64,000 nucleotides of DNA from CAUPWF01 sp964369755. GTDB taxonomy: Bacteria > Bacillota > Clostridia > Lachnospirales > Lachnospiraceae. Below are positions 9,619 to 19,169 of the stretch, one piece after another. The stretch lies in assembly GCA_964369755.1 (NCBI GenBank), contig CAYJFY010000006.1, forward strand, positions 1 through 64,000. The letters run 5' to 3'. The notes beneath the pieces were generated by a model. It was not told where the DNA came from. It made no database searches and was given only the letters and a program-made list of their open reading frames with translations. How positions within the stretch are numbered: the stretch's first letter is position 1; each line of letters begins with the position of its first letter. The position numbers and the translations under genes are program-made.

Positions 9619-9860
9619 CAAATACAATTGAACGGTTAATCACATTTATTGATAAAGAGGTAGCAAAACTAATTATTGAAAAATATGCATACGACGAAAT
9701 GGAAGCCATCTCCCTATTTCTTAAATCGGAGACTTATAAGATGTTGGTTGATGTCGAACTTGAGTTATATAAATGTAGCCCTCATATACTCTTTGATATG
9801 TGGGAATGCGAGAAAATTTCTAAGAACCCTAGAAATTCTCAATATATAAGGGGGAATTAA
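9615..9860 (+). CDS. Small helical protein of the DUF3990 cassette
   Basis: 81 residues with no domain I can name securely. The sequence looks all-helical. Small proteins of this pattern, with an ISLFLKSETYKML helix followed by a conserved ELYKCSPHILFDMWE end, commonly sit beside DUF3990 genes. I chose the ATG at 9615, which overlaps the upstream stop as ATGA and has GAGGGGAG upstream; a GTG six bases earlier is less likely. Role unknown; a partner or antitoxin of the DUF3990 protein is possible. Confidence 0.75.
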   Translation: MTNTIERLITFIDKEVAKLIIEKYAYDEMEAISLFLKSETYKMLVDVELELYKCSPHILFDMWECEKISKNPRNSQYIRGN

Positions 9861-9862
9861 TC

Positions 9863-10066
9863 ATGAGCAAAGAATCAGAATTTTTTATCTATCTAATAGA
9901 GAAATATGCTAACCACAAGAACACAACAGCTAATTGCGTCCTAGAACTATGGGATAAACTTGATATCACTGATTTTATCTATAGCATGTACGAAATGTAC
10001 CATATTGAGCGTATAGAAAATGCATATGATGATATCGATAGACTGATTGCAGAGCAACAATTATAA
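9863..10066 (+). CDS. DUF3791 protein of the DUF3990 cassette
   Basis: 67 residues matching the DUF3791 pattern: SKESEFFIYLIEKYA at the start, a CVLELWDKLDITDFI middle and a Tyr/His-rich turn before an IDRLI end. It starts two bases after the previous stop, with GGGGG upstream, so all three genes should be co-translated. DUF3791 proteins are usual neighbours of DUF3990. The function is unknown. Confidence 0.8.
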   Translation: MSKESEFFIYLIEKYANHKNTTANCVLELWDKLDITDFIYSMYEMYHIERIENAYDDIDRLIAEQQL

Positions 10067-10113
10067 TTTTCTTGTATAATTACATTAAGTGAACTTAAGA
10101 GGAGATTGAAAAG

Positions 10114-10941
10114 ATGTATGATTTAAAGGATAAAATCTGTGTAGTAGCAGGGGCTTCGTCTGGAATCGGGCGTGAAATCTGCCTACAATTAAGCAACTGT
10201 GGCGCCACTGTCATCTGCGCTGCACGAAGAAAAGAAAACTTAGAAGAGACTGTAAGTCAAATCATGACAACTGGCGGAAATGCAGAAGCGATTCCATGTG
10301 ATTTTAAGGATCCAGAATCTGTTGAAAAACTCGCAAAATATGTAAAAGACAACTATGATCGTATTGATGTTTGGGTAAATGGGGTAGGTGTGAACAATGC
10401 CATGGGAATTACATGGGACTTGAGCTTTGATGAATGGTTTGATGATGTAGACGGGAATCTGAGAACCTGCTATATCGGAACAAAATGTGCGATTAATATG
10501 ATGAAATCGCAAGGATTCGGAAGAATCATCAATATGTCTGGTGGCGGTGTGGTTCGCCCTGAAACTTATAACAGTGCATATGCCTGTGCGAAAACTGCAT
10601 TGGTTCGGTTTACTGAGTGCATCTCCCTCGAATTACAAAAAGAGAACATCCCCATTAAAATCTTTGCATTTAACCCTGGGCTCGTAAGGACAGAACGCAC
10701 GATTGACCTCGTGAACCTAGAAGCTACAAAGAAATTTATGCCTGGTATCATTGATCGAATCAAGAACGATGAAGCGACTCCTATCCACCTTCCTGCACAA
10801 TTCATTGCTTATATTGCAACAGGAGCAGTGGATAAATTAGTTGGTTGTCTATTAGATACTGATATGGACAAGGATTTCCTTGAGAAACATGCTGATGAAA
10901 TCGTAGAAAAAGGGCTGTATAAAATATGTGTACGTAGTTAG
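10114..10941 (+). CDS. Short-chain dehydrogenase/reductase
   Basis: 275 residues with a Rossmann fold. The nucleotide-binding turn AGASSGIG is at 13-20, an NG-V-G strand motif is near 89, and the catalytic pair YACAK is near 155-159 after the Ser in NMSGGG. Arg residues after the second strand (ARRKE) suggest NADP. The substrate cannot be read from sequence. AGGAG precedes the ATG. A TGTATAAT box and a TTAAGT-ga-ACTTAA palindrome (10085-10098) lie just upstream and may be its promoter and operator. An MFS transporter gene follows within 40 bases, so the two probably act together. Confidence 0.9.
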   Translation: MYDLKDKICVVAGASSGIGREICLQLSNCGATVICAARRKENLEETVSQIMTTGGNAEAIPCDFKDPESVEKLAKYVKDNYDRIDVWVNGVGVNNAMGITWDLSFDEWFDDVDGNLRTCYIGTKCAINMMKSQGFGRIINMSGGGVVRPETYNSAYACAKTALVRFTECISLELQKENIPIKIFAFNPGLVRTERTIDLVNLEATKKFMPGIIDRIKNDEATPIHLPAQFIAYIATGAVDKLVGCLLDTDMDKDFLEKHADEIVEKGLYKICVRS

Positions 10942-10979
10942 GATTCTTGAAATCAAATAACGTTAAGGAGAATAATATA

Positions 10980-12173
10980 TTGCATATAAAATCAACCCCA
11001 AAACAAACATCTTTTATTTTTTTCTTTATCATAGCCGCCATCCAGAGTATGGCGGCAAATTTTGCTCACCCTGTCACCCCTACCCTGATACAAGCTTTGG
11101 AATTAGAGAGTTATAGTTTCGGACCATTCTTTGCTGGAATGTCCTTTAGCAACTTTTTATTCTCTCCTATGTGGGCAAAACAGGTGAAGCGCTTGGGCAG
11201 CCGCAAGGTGCTTGGTATTTGTTGCCTTGGTTATGCGCTTGGACAAGTTATGTTTATCTCCTTTACCACGATCCCAACCATATTGGTGGCACGATTGTTT
11301 TCTGGCTTCTTCGTTGGTGGTATCATGGTGAGTTACTTGACTTATATTATCGCAAAGGCACCAGAAGAAAAAAGAGGTAGTTATCTCGCTACCTCTGCTT
11401 CTATTACCGTTGTTTCCAATGCTTTTGGCTACTTCATCGGTGGTTTTGTGGGTGTAACTTCTTTCTATCATTCTTTTATCCTTCAGATTATCACACTAGC
11501 AACCTGTGGAGTCCTATTCTACCTGTTTCTAGAAGAGGATAAAGAAGAGGGAATTGGCTTCAACTTTATAAAGGATGCAAATCCTTTCACCGCATTCTTA
11601 GATTCAAAGAAATTCATGACACATGCATTCGCCCTTGTATTTATCTGTGTTTTTGTCTCTAGTGTTGCAACCACTTGTTTCGAACAATCTTATAATTACT
11701 ATTTAAACGATGTCTTTGAGCTAAGCTCTGCCTACAATGGAACCATCAAGGCTATCGTTGGGATCATCTCCTTAGTCGCGAATATGACCATTTGCATCTG
11801 GCTACTAAAGAAAACCGATTTCCGAAGAAATATTGCCTTTGTACTGTTGGGTTGTTCCATCAGTATTCTATCTCTAGGCCTCATTGAAGTCTTCTGGATT
11901 TACACACTAGTTGTATTGATCTTCTTTGCTTTTAATGCGATATACCAACCCATCTTGCAAAATATCTGTGCAGCGGATGCTACTTCCACCGATAGCAAGA
12001 TGGTCATGGGGTTCTATAATTCCATGCGCTCACTTGGCATGATTGTTGGCGCCCTCTATGCTGGATTCGTTTATGATATCGGCAATACACTTCCTTTTGT
12101 GTCGGCAGGAATCTTTTTCTTGGTTGCGATTGTTATCATCATTTGTTATCGCCGTTGTATTCTTAACAAATAA
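10980..12173 (+). CDS. MFS transporter
   Basis: 397 residues and about 12 membrane segments, with a major-facilitator loop between TM2 and TM3 (KQVKRLGSRKVLG). I place the start at the TTG at 10980 because AAGGAG lies at 10965-10970. A TTG 33 bases earlier gives an unsupported extension that would contain this ribosome binding site. The substrate is unknown. It is paired with the SDR gene upstream and converges with the GH120 gene, whose stop is only 4 bases away. Confidence 0.9.
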   Translation: MHIKSTPKQTSFIFFFIIAAIQSMAANFAHPVTPTLIQALELESYSFGPFFAGMSFSNFLFSPMWAKQVKRLGSRKVLGICCLGYALGQVMFISFTTIPTILVARLFSGFFVGGIMVSYLTYIIAKAPEEKRGSYLATSASITVVSNAFGYFIGGFVGVTSFYHSFILQIITLATCGVLFYLFLEEDKEEGIGFNFIKDANPFTAFLDSKKFMTHAFALVFICVFVSSVATTCFEQSYNYYLNDVFELSSAYNGTIKAIVGIISLVANMTICIWLLKKTDFRRNIAFVLLGCSISILSLGLIEVFWIYTLVVLIFFAFNAIYQPILQNICAADATSTDSKMVMGFYNSMRSLGMIVGALYAGFVYDIGNTLPFVSAGIFFLVAIVIIICYRRCILNK

Positions 12174-12177
12174 GATA

Positions 12178-14118
12178 TTAAAATATAATTTCCATTCGAT
12201 TCACACCCACTCTCACTCCTTCAAAAGGTCCCGCCACGGGTCTGCTCTGACGTTTGTTCCCGTAGAAATCATAATCAATGGAGATTGGTTTTCCTTCGTA
12301 ACTCTCGAATTTGGCATCCACGATCCTCACTTTGCTCAAGGTTTCTGTGGTTTGAATCCTACACTCCACATCAAGCATCCCTTCTTCTAGGTCTAAATCA
12401 ATATAGATTTTACCCTCTTCAAACACAAGTTTTGCTCTCTGTTTCATATCCTGGTTCGTATAAGAATGTTGCTCTAATGCACATCCACGCGCTGCGCCAT
12501 AATAAGCATTTCCATCGATATAGGCAGGTTGCTCTACCTTGACATATTTCTCTATGTCTTCATTGCCCAATGCCTTTACTTTCTCCACATATTCTTGTAG
12601 TGATGTAGGGCATTCCTCATACTTCTGTGTGCCAAAACCTTTATTATTCTGCTTCGACTCTTCTTCACAGATAAATAGATTGTTATACCATCTATCATCC
12701 GCTCCGTAAACCAAGGAGCATCCTGCCACCATGGTATCATGAGGAAAATGATAGGGAGTTGACCGATCTAAGACTTTTCCCCAATTGACACTTCCTAGAA
12801 TCAGATTGTGGACGAAGGCTCCACCTTGCGCCAACAAATTAATACAGTTTTTAGAAGCAAATATATTGTTGTCCATTAAGAATGGTCCATGTGAGACTTC
12901 CACCACACAATCTCTTGGATTGTCATGGAGAAGGTTGCAACTTACTCTTGTTCCTTGCGTCTGCCAATCTAACCACAATCCCAAGTAGCAATGATGTATA
13001 TGGTTATTTCGAATCATGACATCAATTGGTGCATGGAATTTGATTCCTGCAATCTCCCAGCCAAAGAACTCATACTTTACCCCAATATGATAGATTTCAT
13101 TTCCATAGATTTCACTGAAGATACAACCCATATGACCCACAATTCCATTTTGTCCACAATCATATATTTGATTATTTCTCACTATATGAGATCCTATTGT
13201 TTCCTTCTTCCAGCCACTCTTTAGGGCACGAAATACAGATTCAATCTGACCTTGGAACCCTGGTTTCACATGATGTAGTGCATGTTCATTGTGTCCGGTA
13301 CTCATTTCCTTCCCCAGACTAATCCCACTGCACTTGGAGTCGTGTATGATGTTGTTCTCGATAATCCAGCCCTTACTCCAATTTGGGCCAATCAATCCCG
13401 GTTGGTCTGCTGTCGGAGGGGTGAATGGCGTCGCTGCATGTGCCATCTCAAATCCACTGACTGTAATGTAGTCTCGTCCTACTTCCTCTGGATAAAAACA
13501 GCATTTCCGTACATTAATCTCTACCAACTCTTCATTTGGATTCGCCCCATGAAAATTCGCATAGATTACCGTACATTCTTCGTCAACCTCTGCATACCAC
13601 TTGTACCTACTATCTTCTGGATACAGTCGTTTCTCATGATACCCCTTGCCATCTAGGTTAACGAATTCTACAATTTCTGCCTTTTTTACTTCTTCGATGG
13701 AAGCTGCCTCATAGAAGGACCTTCCATTCAGATATACATCCCCTGTATGCACTGGATACTGCTCTGGCATCAGAAACCAATCCCCCCACAATGCCTCGCG
13801 ATATGGGTTATACTCTCCGAAAAAATCATTCGAGATCTTTACGCACCATACATTGTCCTCATATACTTGCCAATCTGCAATATGCTCAGACCCCTTAATC
13901 ACTACATGTTCGCCAGCGGCTGCCATATAGATAATTCTAGAATCCTCTCCCAGTCCACCATTCTTCGGCTTGACCCACTCACGATAAACACCCTCATGCA
14001 CAACCACGCGATCTCCAGGCATGGCAATACTAGCTGCTCGATTAATCGTGAGAAACGGCGCCTCCTCTGTACCTGCATTCCCGTCATGCCCCGTTTTCTT
14101 TATATGATATATCTTCAA
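12178..14118 (-). CDS. Beta-xylosidase, GH120 (right-handed beta-helix)
   Basis: 646 residues, close to the usual GH120 length, with no signal peptide, so cytoplasmic. The N-terminus (KTGHDGNAGTEEAPF, then GDRVVVHEGVYREWV) is typical of GH120. Asp384 in GLWLDWQTQGTR and Glu407 in DCVVEVSHGP are 23 residues apart, the same spacing as the nucleophile Asp382 and acid/base Glu405 of Thermoanaerobacterium XylC, as I recall them. It would remove xylose from the non-reducing end of xylo-oligosaccharides. GGAGG lies before the ATG. It follows the 14197-23741 transporter cluster on the same strand, separated from it by a palindromic repeat. Confidence 0.85.
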   Translation of the reverse strand: MKIYHIKKTGHDGNAGTEEAPFLTINRAASIAMPGDRVVVHEGVYREWVKPKNGGLGEDSRIIYMAAAGEHVVIKGSEHIADWQVYEDNVWCVKISNDFFGEYNPYREALWGDWFLMPEQYPVHTGDVYLNGRSFYEAASIEEVKKAEIVEFVNLDGKGYHEKRLYPEDSRYKWYAEVDEECTVIYANFHGANPNEELVEINVRKCCFYPEEVGRDYITVSGFEMAHAATPFTPPTADQPGLIGPNWSKGWIIENNIIHDSKCSGISLGKEMSTGHNEHALHHVKPGFQGQIESVFRALKSGWKKETIGSHIVRNNQIYDCGQNGIVGHMGCIFSEIYGNEIYHIGVKYEFFGWEIAGIKFHAPIDVMIRNNHIHHCYLGLWLDWQTQGTRVSCNLLHDNPRDCVVEVSHGPFLMDNNIFASKNCINLLAQGGAFVHNLILGSVNWGKVLDRSTPYHFPHDTMVAGCSLVYGADDRWYNNLFICEEESKQNNKGFGTQKYEECPTSLQEYVEKVKALGNEDIEKYVKVEQPAYIDGNAYYGAARGCALEQHSYTNQDMKQRAKLVFEEGKIYIDLDLEEGMLDVECRIQTTETLSKVRIVDAKFESYEGKPISIDYDFYGNKRQSRPVAGPFEGVRVGVNRMEIIF

Positions 14119-14155
14119 TATCCCCTCCTCCTTTCATACGTTGAATCGTTAAAAC

Positions 14156-14190
14156 GGGGACGGGGGTAAATGTCATTTACCCCCGTCCCC
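14156..14190. repeat. Palindromic GGGGACG repeat, copy 1
   Basis: Two perfect 17-base arms (14156-14172 and 14174-14190) read GGGGACGGGGGTAAATG and its complement around one T. It begins 6 bases beyond the stop of the 14197 binding-protein gene. It belongs to the eight-copy family described under findings and probably ends or stabilises the upstream transcript. Confidence 0.85.
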
Positions 14191-14196
14191 AATGAA

Positions 14197-15753
14197 TTAT
14201 TCTACACCATACTCAGCTGCTAAATCTAATGATCCTTTTGCTTCACATTCTGCTACGAATGCATCCCAGTTGTCTAATGACTCTGTTCCGAAGATGAATT
14301 TCTCCATCATTGAGTTTACATAGTCAAGTAGTGTTGAACTGTAGATTTGTACTTCTTCTAATTGTTCTGGTGTAAGTGGTGTTTGCTTGTTAGTCATTGG
14401 CACAACACCATCTGCTGCGATTTGATCGAATAATGCAATCTCTTCCGCATCTAATACACTATAAAGTGAGTCTGTTGTTTCTCTTAATACAAAGTTATTG
14501 TTTCCAAGTCCATATGCTGCATAGTAGTCAACCGCTGGATCTTTCCATATCTTAATTCCGTTTTCGTTTACTTCGAATGTTTCGCCTTCTTTACCAAATG
14601 TCAATAAAGTTTCAGCTTCATCGGAATAACACCAGTCGATGTATGCAAGTACTTCGTTTAAGTGCTCTTCATCGTCTGCAAGTGTTGCTGGGAATAACCA
14701 ACCTTGGTCATTGAATGCCTTCCATCCGATTGCATAGTTTCCATCTTGTCCTTCTGGTGGATAGATCGGAGACACATTATAGTCCTCATCCACTTCTACA
14801 CCTTGCTTGTTGTATCTATCGATGTTTGCTGTCCAGTCATACATCATGAATGTCTCACCTTGAACGATTCTTTGCTCATATACAGTAGAATCTAGTGTCG
14901 AGAATTCTTGGTCTAGTACTCCGTCAGTAACTAATTTATTTACATAGGTAAGCATATCTTTCCACTTATCTGTTGTTGGAGCATACTCCCATGCTTGTGC
15001 ATCATGGTCATAGTACATACCATCGCCGATTGTCCATCCAGCAATAGTTCCAAATCCTGATGCGAAACCTGTCATGATATTCGCAGCACCGAATCTGTTT
15101 GTGATTGGTGTTGAATCTGGATAGATTTCTTTTAACTTCACGCCTGCTTCATAGATTTCATCCAATGTAGTTGGAATTGCAATATCGTTCTCCTCAAATA
15201 CATCTGTACGGATTAACCATTGCTGATCCTGTAGCACGATCTCACGTGCTTTTGCTGGTAATGTATAGTAGTTTCCATCTGAGTATCTTGTATTGTCAAG
15301 GTTTTCTCTAAGTCCGTTTTCTTCGATAAATGCTTGGAAGTTTGGCATTTGATCTTCATATTGACTGATTGGTAATAATAATCCACTTGAAACTTCTGAA
15401 GATGTCGCAAACGATCTTGCGATTACATCAGGAATATCACCACTTGTAAGGATGATTTGCTTCTTAGATTCCCAGTCTGACTCAGGTACCGCTAGAACGT
15501 CTAGTGTTACCCCTGCTTCTTCTTTAATCCACTCTAATACTGGCCAATCCTCTTTGTAAGGATAAGATGCATTGTCAGAATATAACATACTGATTGTTAC
15601 ATCTCCTGCTGCCTCTCCCTCTTCTGCTGCTTCCTCTGTTGCTCCTCCTTCACTAGATGCGCTCTCTCCTGCGTTGTCCCCGCTAGCACATCCAACTGAT
15701 AGACCTGTTACCATTGCAGTCATAAGTAGAACTGCCACTAACTTCTTCTTCAT
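14197..15753 (-). CDS. Oligosaccharide-binding lipoprotein (LplA type)
   Basis: 518 residues with a signal peptide and lipobox (SVGC, Cys22), then an acidic linker and a long solute-binding domain of the LplA class that works with LplB/YtcP permeases. The body contains the aromatic pattern typical of sugar binders. GGAGG precedes the ATG. It is the last gene of the second transporter cluster and one of three binding proteins encoded there. The substrate is unknown; the adjacent GH120 suggests xylo-oligosaccharides as a possibility. Confidence 0.92.
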   Translation of the reverse strand: MKKKLVAVLLMTAMVTGLSVGCASGDNAGESASSEGGATEEAAEEGEAAGDVTISMLYSDNASYPYKEDWPVLEWIKEEAGVTLDVLAVPESDWESKKQIILTSGDIPDVIARSFATSSEVSSGLLLPISQYEDQMPNFQAFIEENGLRENLDNTRYSDGNYYTLPAKAREIVLQDQQWLIRTDVFEENDIAIPTTLDEIYEAGVKLKEIYPDSTPITNRFGAANIMTGFASGFGTIAGWTIGDGMYYDHDAQAWEYAPTTDKWKDMLTYVNKLVTDGVLDQEFSTLDSTVYEQRIVQGETFMMYDWTANIDRYNKQGVEVDEDYNVSPIYPPEGQDGNYAIGWKAFNDQGWLFPATLADDEEHLNEVLAYIDWCYSDEAETLLTFGKEGETFEVNENGIKIWKDPAVDYYAAYGLGNNNFVLRETTDSLYSVLDAEEIALFDQIAADGVVPMTNKQTPLTPEQLEEVQIYSSTLLDYVNSMMEKFIFGTESLDNWDAFVAECEAKGSLDLAAEYGVE

Positions 15754-15819
15754 GTTGTTTCCTCCTTCTACATGTTTAGTTTTCTTACTTGTTATTAATA
15801 TTCGTGGGTAAAAGTCTTG

Positions 15820-16701
15820 CTAGCCTTTTACCGCTCCGATCATAACCCCTTTTACAAAATACTTCTGTACAAATGGATATACACAAAGTATCGGTACTGT
15901 TACTATAATCATCGATGCCGCTTGTAGACTCTGAGGTATGGTCTTCATATTCGATCCGATATCCCCTGTCTCGGCTGCTGTCACCGCTCCCATCAATAGG
16001 TTTCGAAGTAACAATGTTACTGGTGCTGCATCTGGTTCATTTAAGTAAATCAATGCCGAGAACCAATCATTCCAGTAGATAACTGCGATAAATAATACCA
16101 TGGTCGCAATAATTGGTTTCGATAACGGAAGTGCAATCTTAAGGAAAAATCCAAATTGTCCCATTCCGTCAATCTTACTCGCCTCTTCCAACTCTGTTGG
16201 AAGACCTTGGAAATATGTTCTCATAATCAAGATGTGATATGGTGCAATCGCCATCGGCACGGTAACCGCCCAAATGGTATCTGTCCACCCTAATCCTTTT
16301 ACCAAGGCAAAGTTTGGAATCAAACCACCTGCAAAGAACAAGGTAAATACGATTAATTTCATAATCACACCCGCTCCAATTACTGTCTTCTTCGACAGTG
16401 CATAGGCACACATCGTAGTTAAAACCAGACCGATTGAAGTACCGACAACGGTATATAATACAGTATTTCCATATTGTAGCCAGAATTGAGAGTCTGACAT
16501 AATCTGACTATAGGTATCTAATGTAAAATCAATAGGAAATATGGTTACATTACTCTGTAGAATCCCTGCTGGACTACTGAATGATAAGGCTACTTGATTT
16601 AACATCGGATAAATAATCGCGACTAAAATCAGTACCATAATCGCAATATTAACGCCTTCAAATACCTTTCTTGAACGACTTTTTCGCATTTTCATTTGCA
16701 T
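15820..16701 (-). CDS. Sugar ABC transporter permease (LplC/YtcP type)
   Basis: 293 residues and six membrane segments. The EAA loop is LEEASKIDGMGQFGFFLKI, and the protein ends in KGVMIGAVKG as usual for this class. It pairs with the LplB-type permease 15 bases upstream, and a strong AGGAGG precedes the start. Confidence 0.94.
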   Translation of the reverse strand: MQMKMRKSRSRKVFEGVNIAIMVLILVAIIYPMLNQVALSFSSPAGILQSNVTIFPIDFTLDTYSQIMSDSQFWLQYGNTVLYTVVGTSIGLVLTTMCAYALSKKTVIGAGVIMKLIVFTLFFAGGLIPNFALVKGLGWTDTIWAVTVPMAIAPYHILIMRTYFQGLPTELEEASKIDGMGQFGFFLKIALPLSKPIIATMVLFIAVIYWNDWFSALIYLNEPDAAPVTLLLRNLLMGAVTAAETGDIGSNMKTIPQSLQAASMIIVTVPILCVYPFVQKYFVKGVMIGAVKG

Positions 16702-16716
16702 ACAATCTTCCTCCTT

Positions 16717-17655
16717 CTACCATAGTCCACAATCCCAATATTTATTAACCAACTTATTTGTAATCCATAATAAGCTTAGACTAATAACTGCTTGGAATAG
16801 CCCAACCGCTGTTGCATAACTATAGTTTCTGTTCAAAAGACCCATACGATATACGTAAGTCTGAATTACGTCTGCCACCTCGGCAATATTTGGTTGATAT
16901 AACAATAAGTTCTTCTCAAATCCTAGGTTAATTACAGTACCAACCGACATAATCAAGTTGATTGCAATCGTAGGCAACATTGCTGGCAAGGTAATATGTA
17001 AGGTTTGCTTCCAACGGTTTGCACCGTCTACCATTGCAGCTTCATATTGTTCGTGGTCTACCGAAGATAACACCGCCATATAAATAATGGAATTCCATCC
17101 AAGCAATTGCCATATCTCTGTAGAGATATAAATTGGTCTAAACCAATTCGCATCATTCATAAAGAAGATCTCTGTCCCACCAAAGCTGGTAATCAATTCA
17201 TTGATAATCCCTGTAGATGGTGATAACAGTGCATTGAAAATTGTAATAACAACTACCACTGAGAAGAATCTAGGAATAATGGTAACCGATTGCACCAGTT
17301 TCTTAAAATGTTTTCCTCCCAGTTCATTCATCAACAACGCGAAGATAATCGGTGCTGGGAACATGATAATCAATACAAATATACTCAAGATAATCGTGTT
17401 ACTAAATACAGTCCAAAACGTCCCATCTGTCAAGAACATCTCGAAATACTTAAATGTAAATTCACCCTCTCCGATTATCGAACCACCCGGTGTGTACTTA
17501 CGAAATGCAATTAAGTTACCAAACATCGGTATGTACTTAAACACGATAAAATATAGACAAGGCAATATTAAAAACAAGTATAGTACATAGTTCTTCTTCA
17601 AGTTTGTAGCCAAACTTTCTTTTTGAAATTTTGACTGTGCTTTTTCTTTCTTCAC
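16717..17655 (-). CDS. Sugar ABC transporter permease (LplB type)
   Basis: 312 residues. A cytoplasmic N-terminus leads into the first membrane segment (YVLYLFLILPCLYFIVF), and the EAA loop is QYEAAMVDGANRWKQTLHI. LplB-type permeases import complex oligosaccharides together with LplC and LplA proteins. The ATPase is absent from the window and is probably shared. Confidence 0.94.
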   Translation of the reverse strand: MKKEKAQSKFQKESLATNLKKNYVLYLFLILPCLYFIVFKYIPMFGNLIAFRKYTPGGSIIGEGEFTFKYFEMFLTDGTFWTVFSNTIILSIFVLIIMFPAPIIFALLMNELGGKHFKKLVQSVTIIPRFFSVVVVITIFNALLSPSTGIINELITSFGGTEIFFMNDANWFRPIYISTEIWQLLGWNSIIYMAVLSSVDHEQYEAAMVDGANRWKQTLHITLPAMLPTIAINLIMSVGTVINLGFEKNLLLYQPNIAEVADVIQTYVYRMGLLNRNYSYATAVGLFQAVISLSLLWITNKLVNKYWDCGLW

Positions 17656-17687
17656 AAAAAATCCTCCTTTTCCTTTTTCATCTATGT

Positions 17688-19016
17688 TTATGGCTGTCGA
17701 TAAGCCACATCCATCTTCGTCGCAAGCTCTTCTGGCGTTATCTTGCCTACCATCAAATCTTGTAACCCTACTTGATAAACACTCTTCACTTCAGAAGGAA
17801 GTGTGCTATCCCAATTCATACAATATGTAATGTCCGTCTCTTCTAGTTCAATGAGTTTCTGTGTTACACTGTTGATATTCTTCTCTTTGTAATCCACATC
17901 CCATGGCACCAATACTCCATGATCCTCTGTCATTACTCTTCCAAAATCCTGACTACATACATAATTTGCTATAAAATCTAATACATAAGATAATTTTTCT
18001 TCTTCAATATTTGCTCCAACTCCAAGTCCCCATGCACTGCTTTGAACCATAGAATTCGAAAACTCACTCTCGGCACTTACACTCGGCCATAGAGCCACCT
18101 TTGTCTCCCCTGCAACCTCTGGTGCTAAATCCTCTATGCTTTGACATTCCCAGTTTCCAGCAGAAATCATCGCCACCTCACGGTCTTGATACCATTTTCC
18201 TCGTTGTTCATTGTCATAGCTCACCATATTGTTATTGAACAAGCCTTGCTCTGCCAATTTTTGAAATTCGCTCAACGCTTCAATAAACTCTTCATCCTTG
18301 AAACTAGCCATTCCATCTCGATTCAATATGCTTTCATACCATTCATTTCCTACAAAGTTGTTGACAAATGCACTGAATGTGAGAGAATCTGCTGGCCATA
18401 ACAACTTGTTTCCCATACCCATAGGTATATATCCAATGTTACGTAGTTTCTCAATGGCAACCGACATTTCCTTTAATGTAGTTGGAAACGCTTCGATTCC
18501 TGCCTCTTCAAATATCCCCTCATTGTAGAGAATAAATCCATAGGCTGCCGATTCCCAAGGCACTGCATAGATGGCATCTTCATAGGTCAATTCCTGAAAG
18601 TACATCTCCTCAATCTTCTTATCGATTCCGTATTCGCCAATACAATCTGTCAAATCCAAAATCGTACCATTCTCTGAGAAGACCTCTACCATCGTTCCGC
18701 TAATCACGGTGATGTCTCGTACTTCATCCTCTTTGTCCCAATCATACGCCCGCTTATCATAGGCATCTGGCGGATAATATTCTTCGATGATATCTACATT
18801 CGAATTATCCGCTTCAAACTGATCGATGGCTTGTTGTATTGCATCATGAAATGCACCTTCTTCATCTTGAAAATGTGCAAATGTTATCTCGATAGGCTCT
18901 GACACTGTATCATTTCCCGAATGCGAAACCTCACTGCATCCACCAAGCACCATACTGGCACCTATCAATAGGGAGCACCATATACTGCTCATCTTCTTGT
19001 TTTTGTTCTTCTTCAT
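17688..19016 (-). CDS. Second solute-binding lipoprotein of the cluster (family 1)
   Basis: 442 residues from the ATG at 19016, which I prefer because GAGGAG (19023-19028) stands 7 bases before it; upstream in-frame starts overlap that site. The lipobox is VLGGC (Cys27). The domain is a family 1 sugar-binding fold, different from the LplA-type protein encoded at 14197. It lies between a membrane-anchored binding protein gene and the permease genes, so it could feed the transporter or report to the sensor kinase. Confidence 0.88.
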   Translation of the reverse strand: MKKNKNKKMSSIWCSLLIGASMVLGGCSEVSHSGNDTVSEPIEITFAHFQDEEGAFHDAIQQAIDQFEADNSNVDIIEEYYPPDAYDKRAYDWDKEDEVRDITVISGTMVEVFSENGTILDLTDCIGEYGIDKKIEEMYFQELTYEDAIYAVPWESAAYGFILYNEGIFEEAGIEAFPTTLKEMSVAIEKLRNIGYIPMGMGNKLLWPADSLTFSAFVNNFVGNEWYESILNRDGMASFKDEEFIEALSEFQKLAEQGLFNNNMVSYDNEQRGKWYQDREVAMISAGNWECQSIEDLAPEVAGETKVALWPSVSAESEFSNSMVQSSAWGLGVGANIEEEKLSYVLDFIANYVCSQDFGRVMTEDHGVLVPWDVDYKEKNINSVTQKLIELEETDITYCMNWDSTLPSEVKSVYQVGLQDLMVGKITPEELATKMDVAYRQP

Positions 19017-19169
19017 TGTCATTCTCCTCAATTACTGGCAAACAAGAATTTCACTGCTTCCTTGTCTGCTATTCTACTAAAGTTCACACATTTTACACAT
19101 GGAATATTCCACATAAAAATATGGAAAATACATAAGAGTACATTTTCTATTGCACAAAAAATCCCCAAA

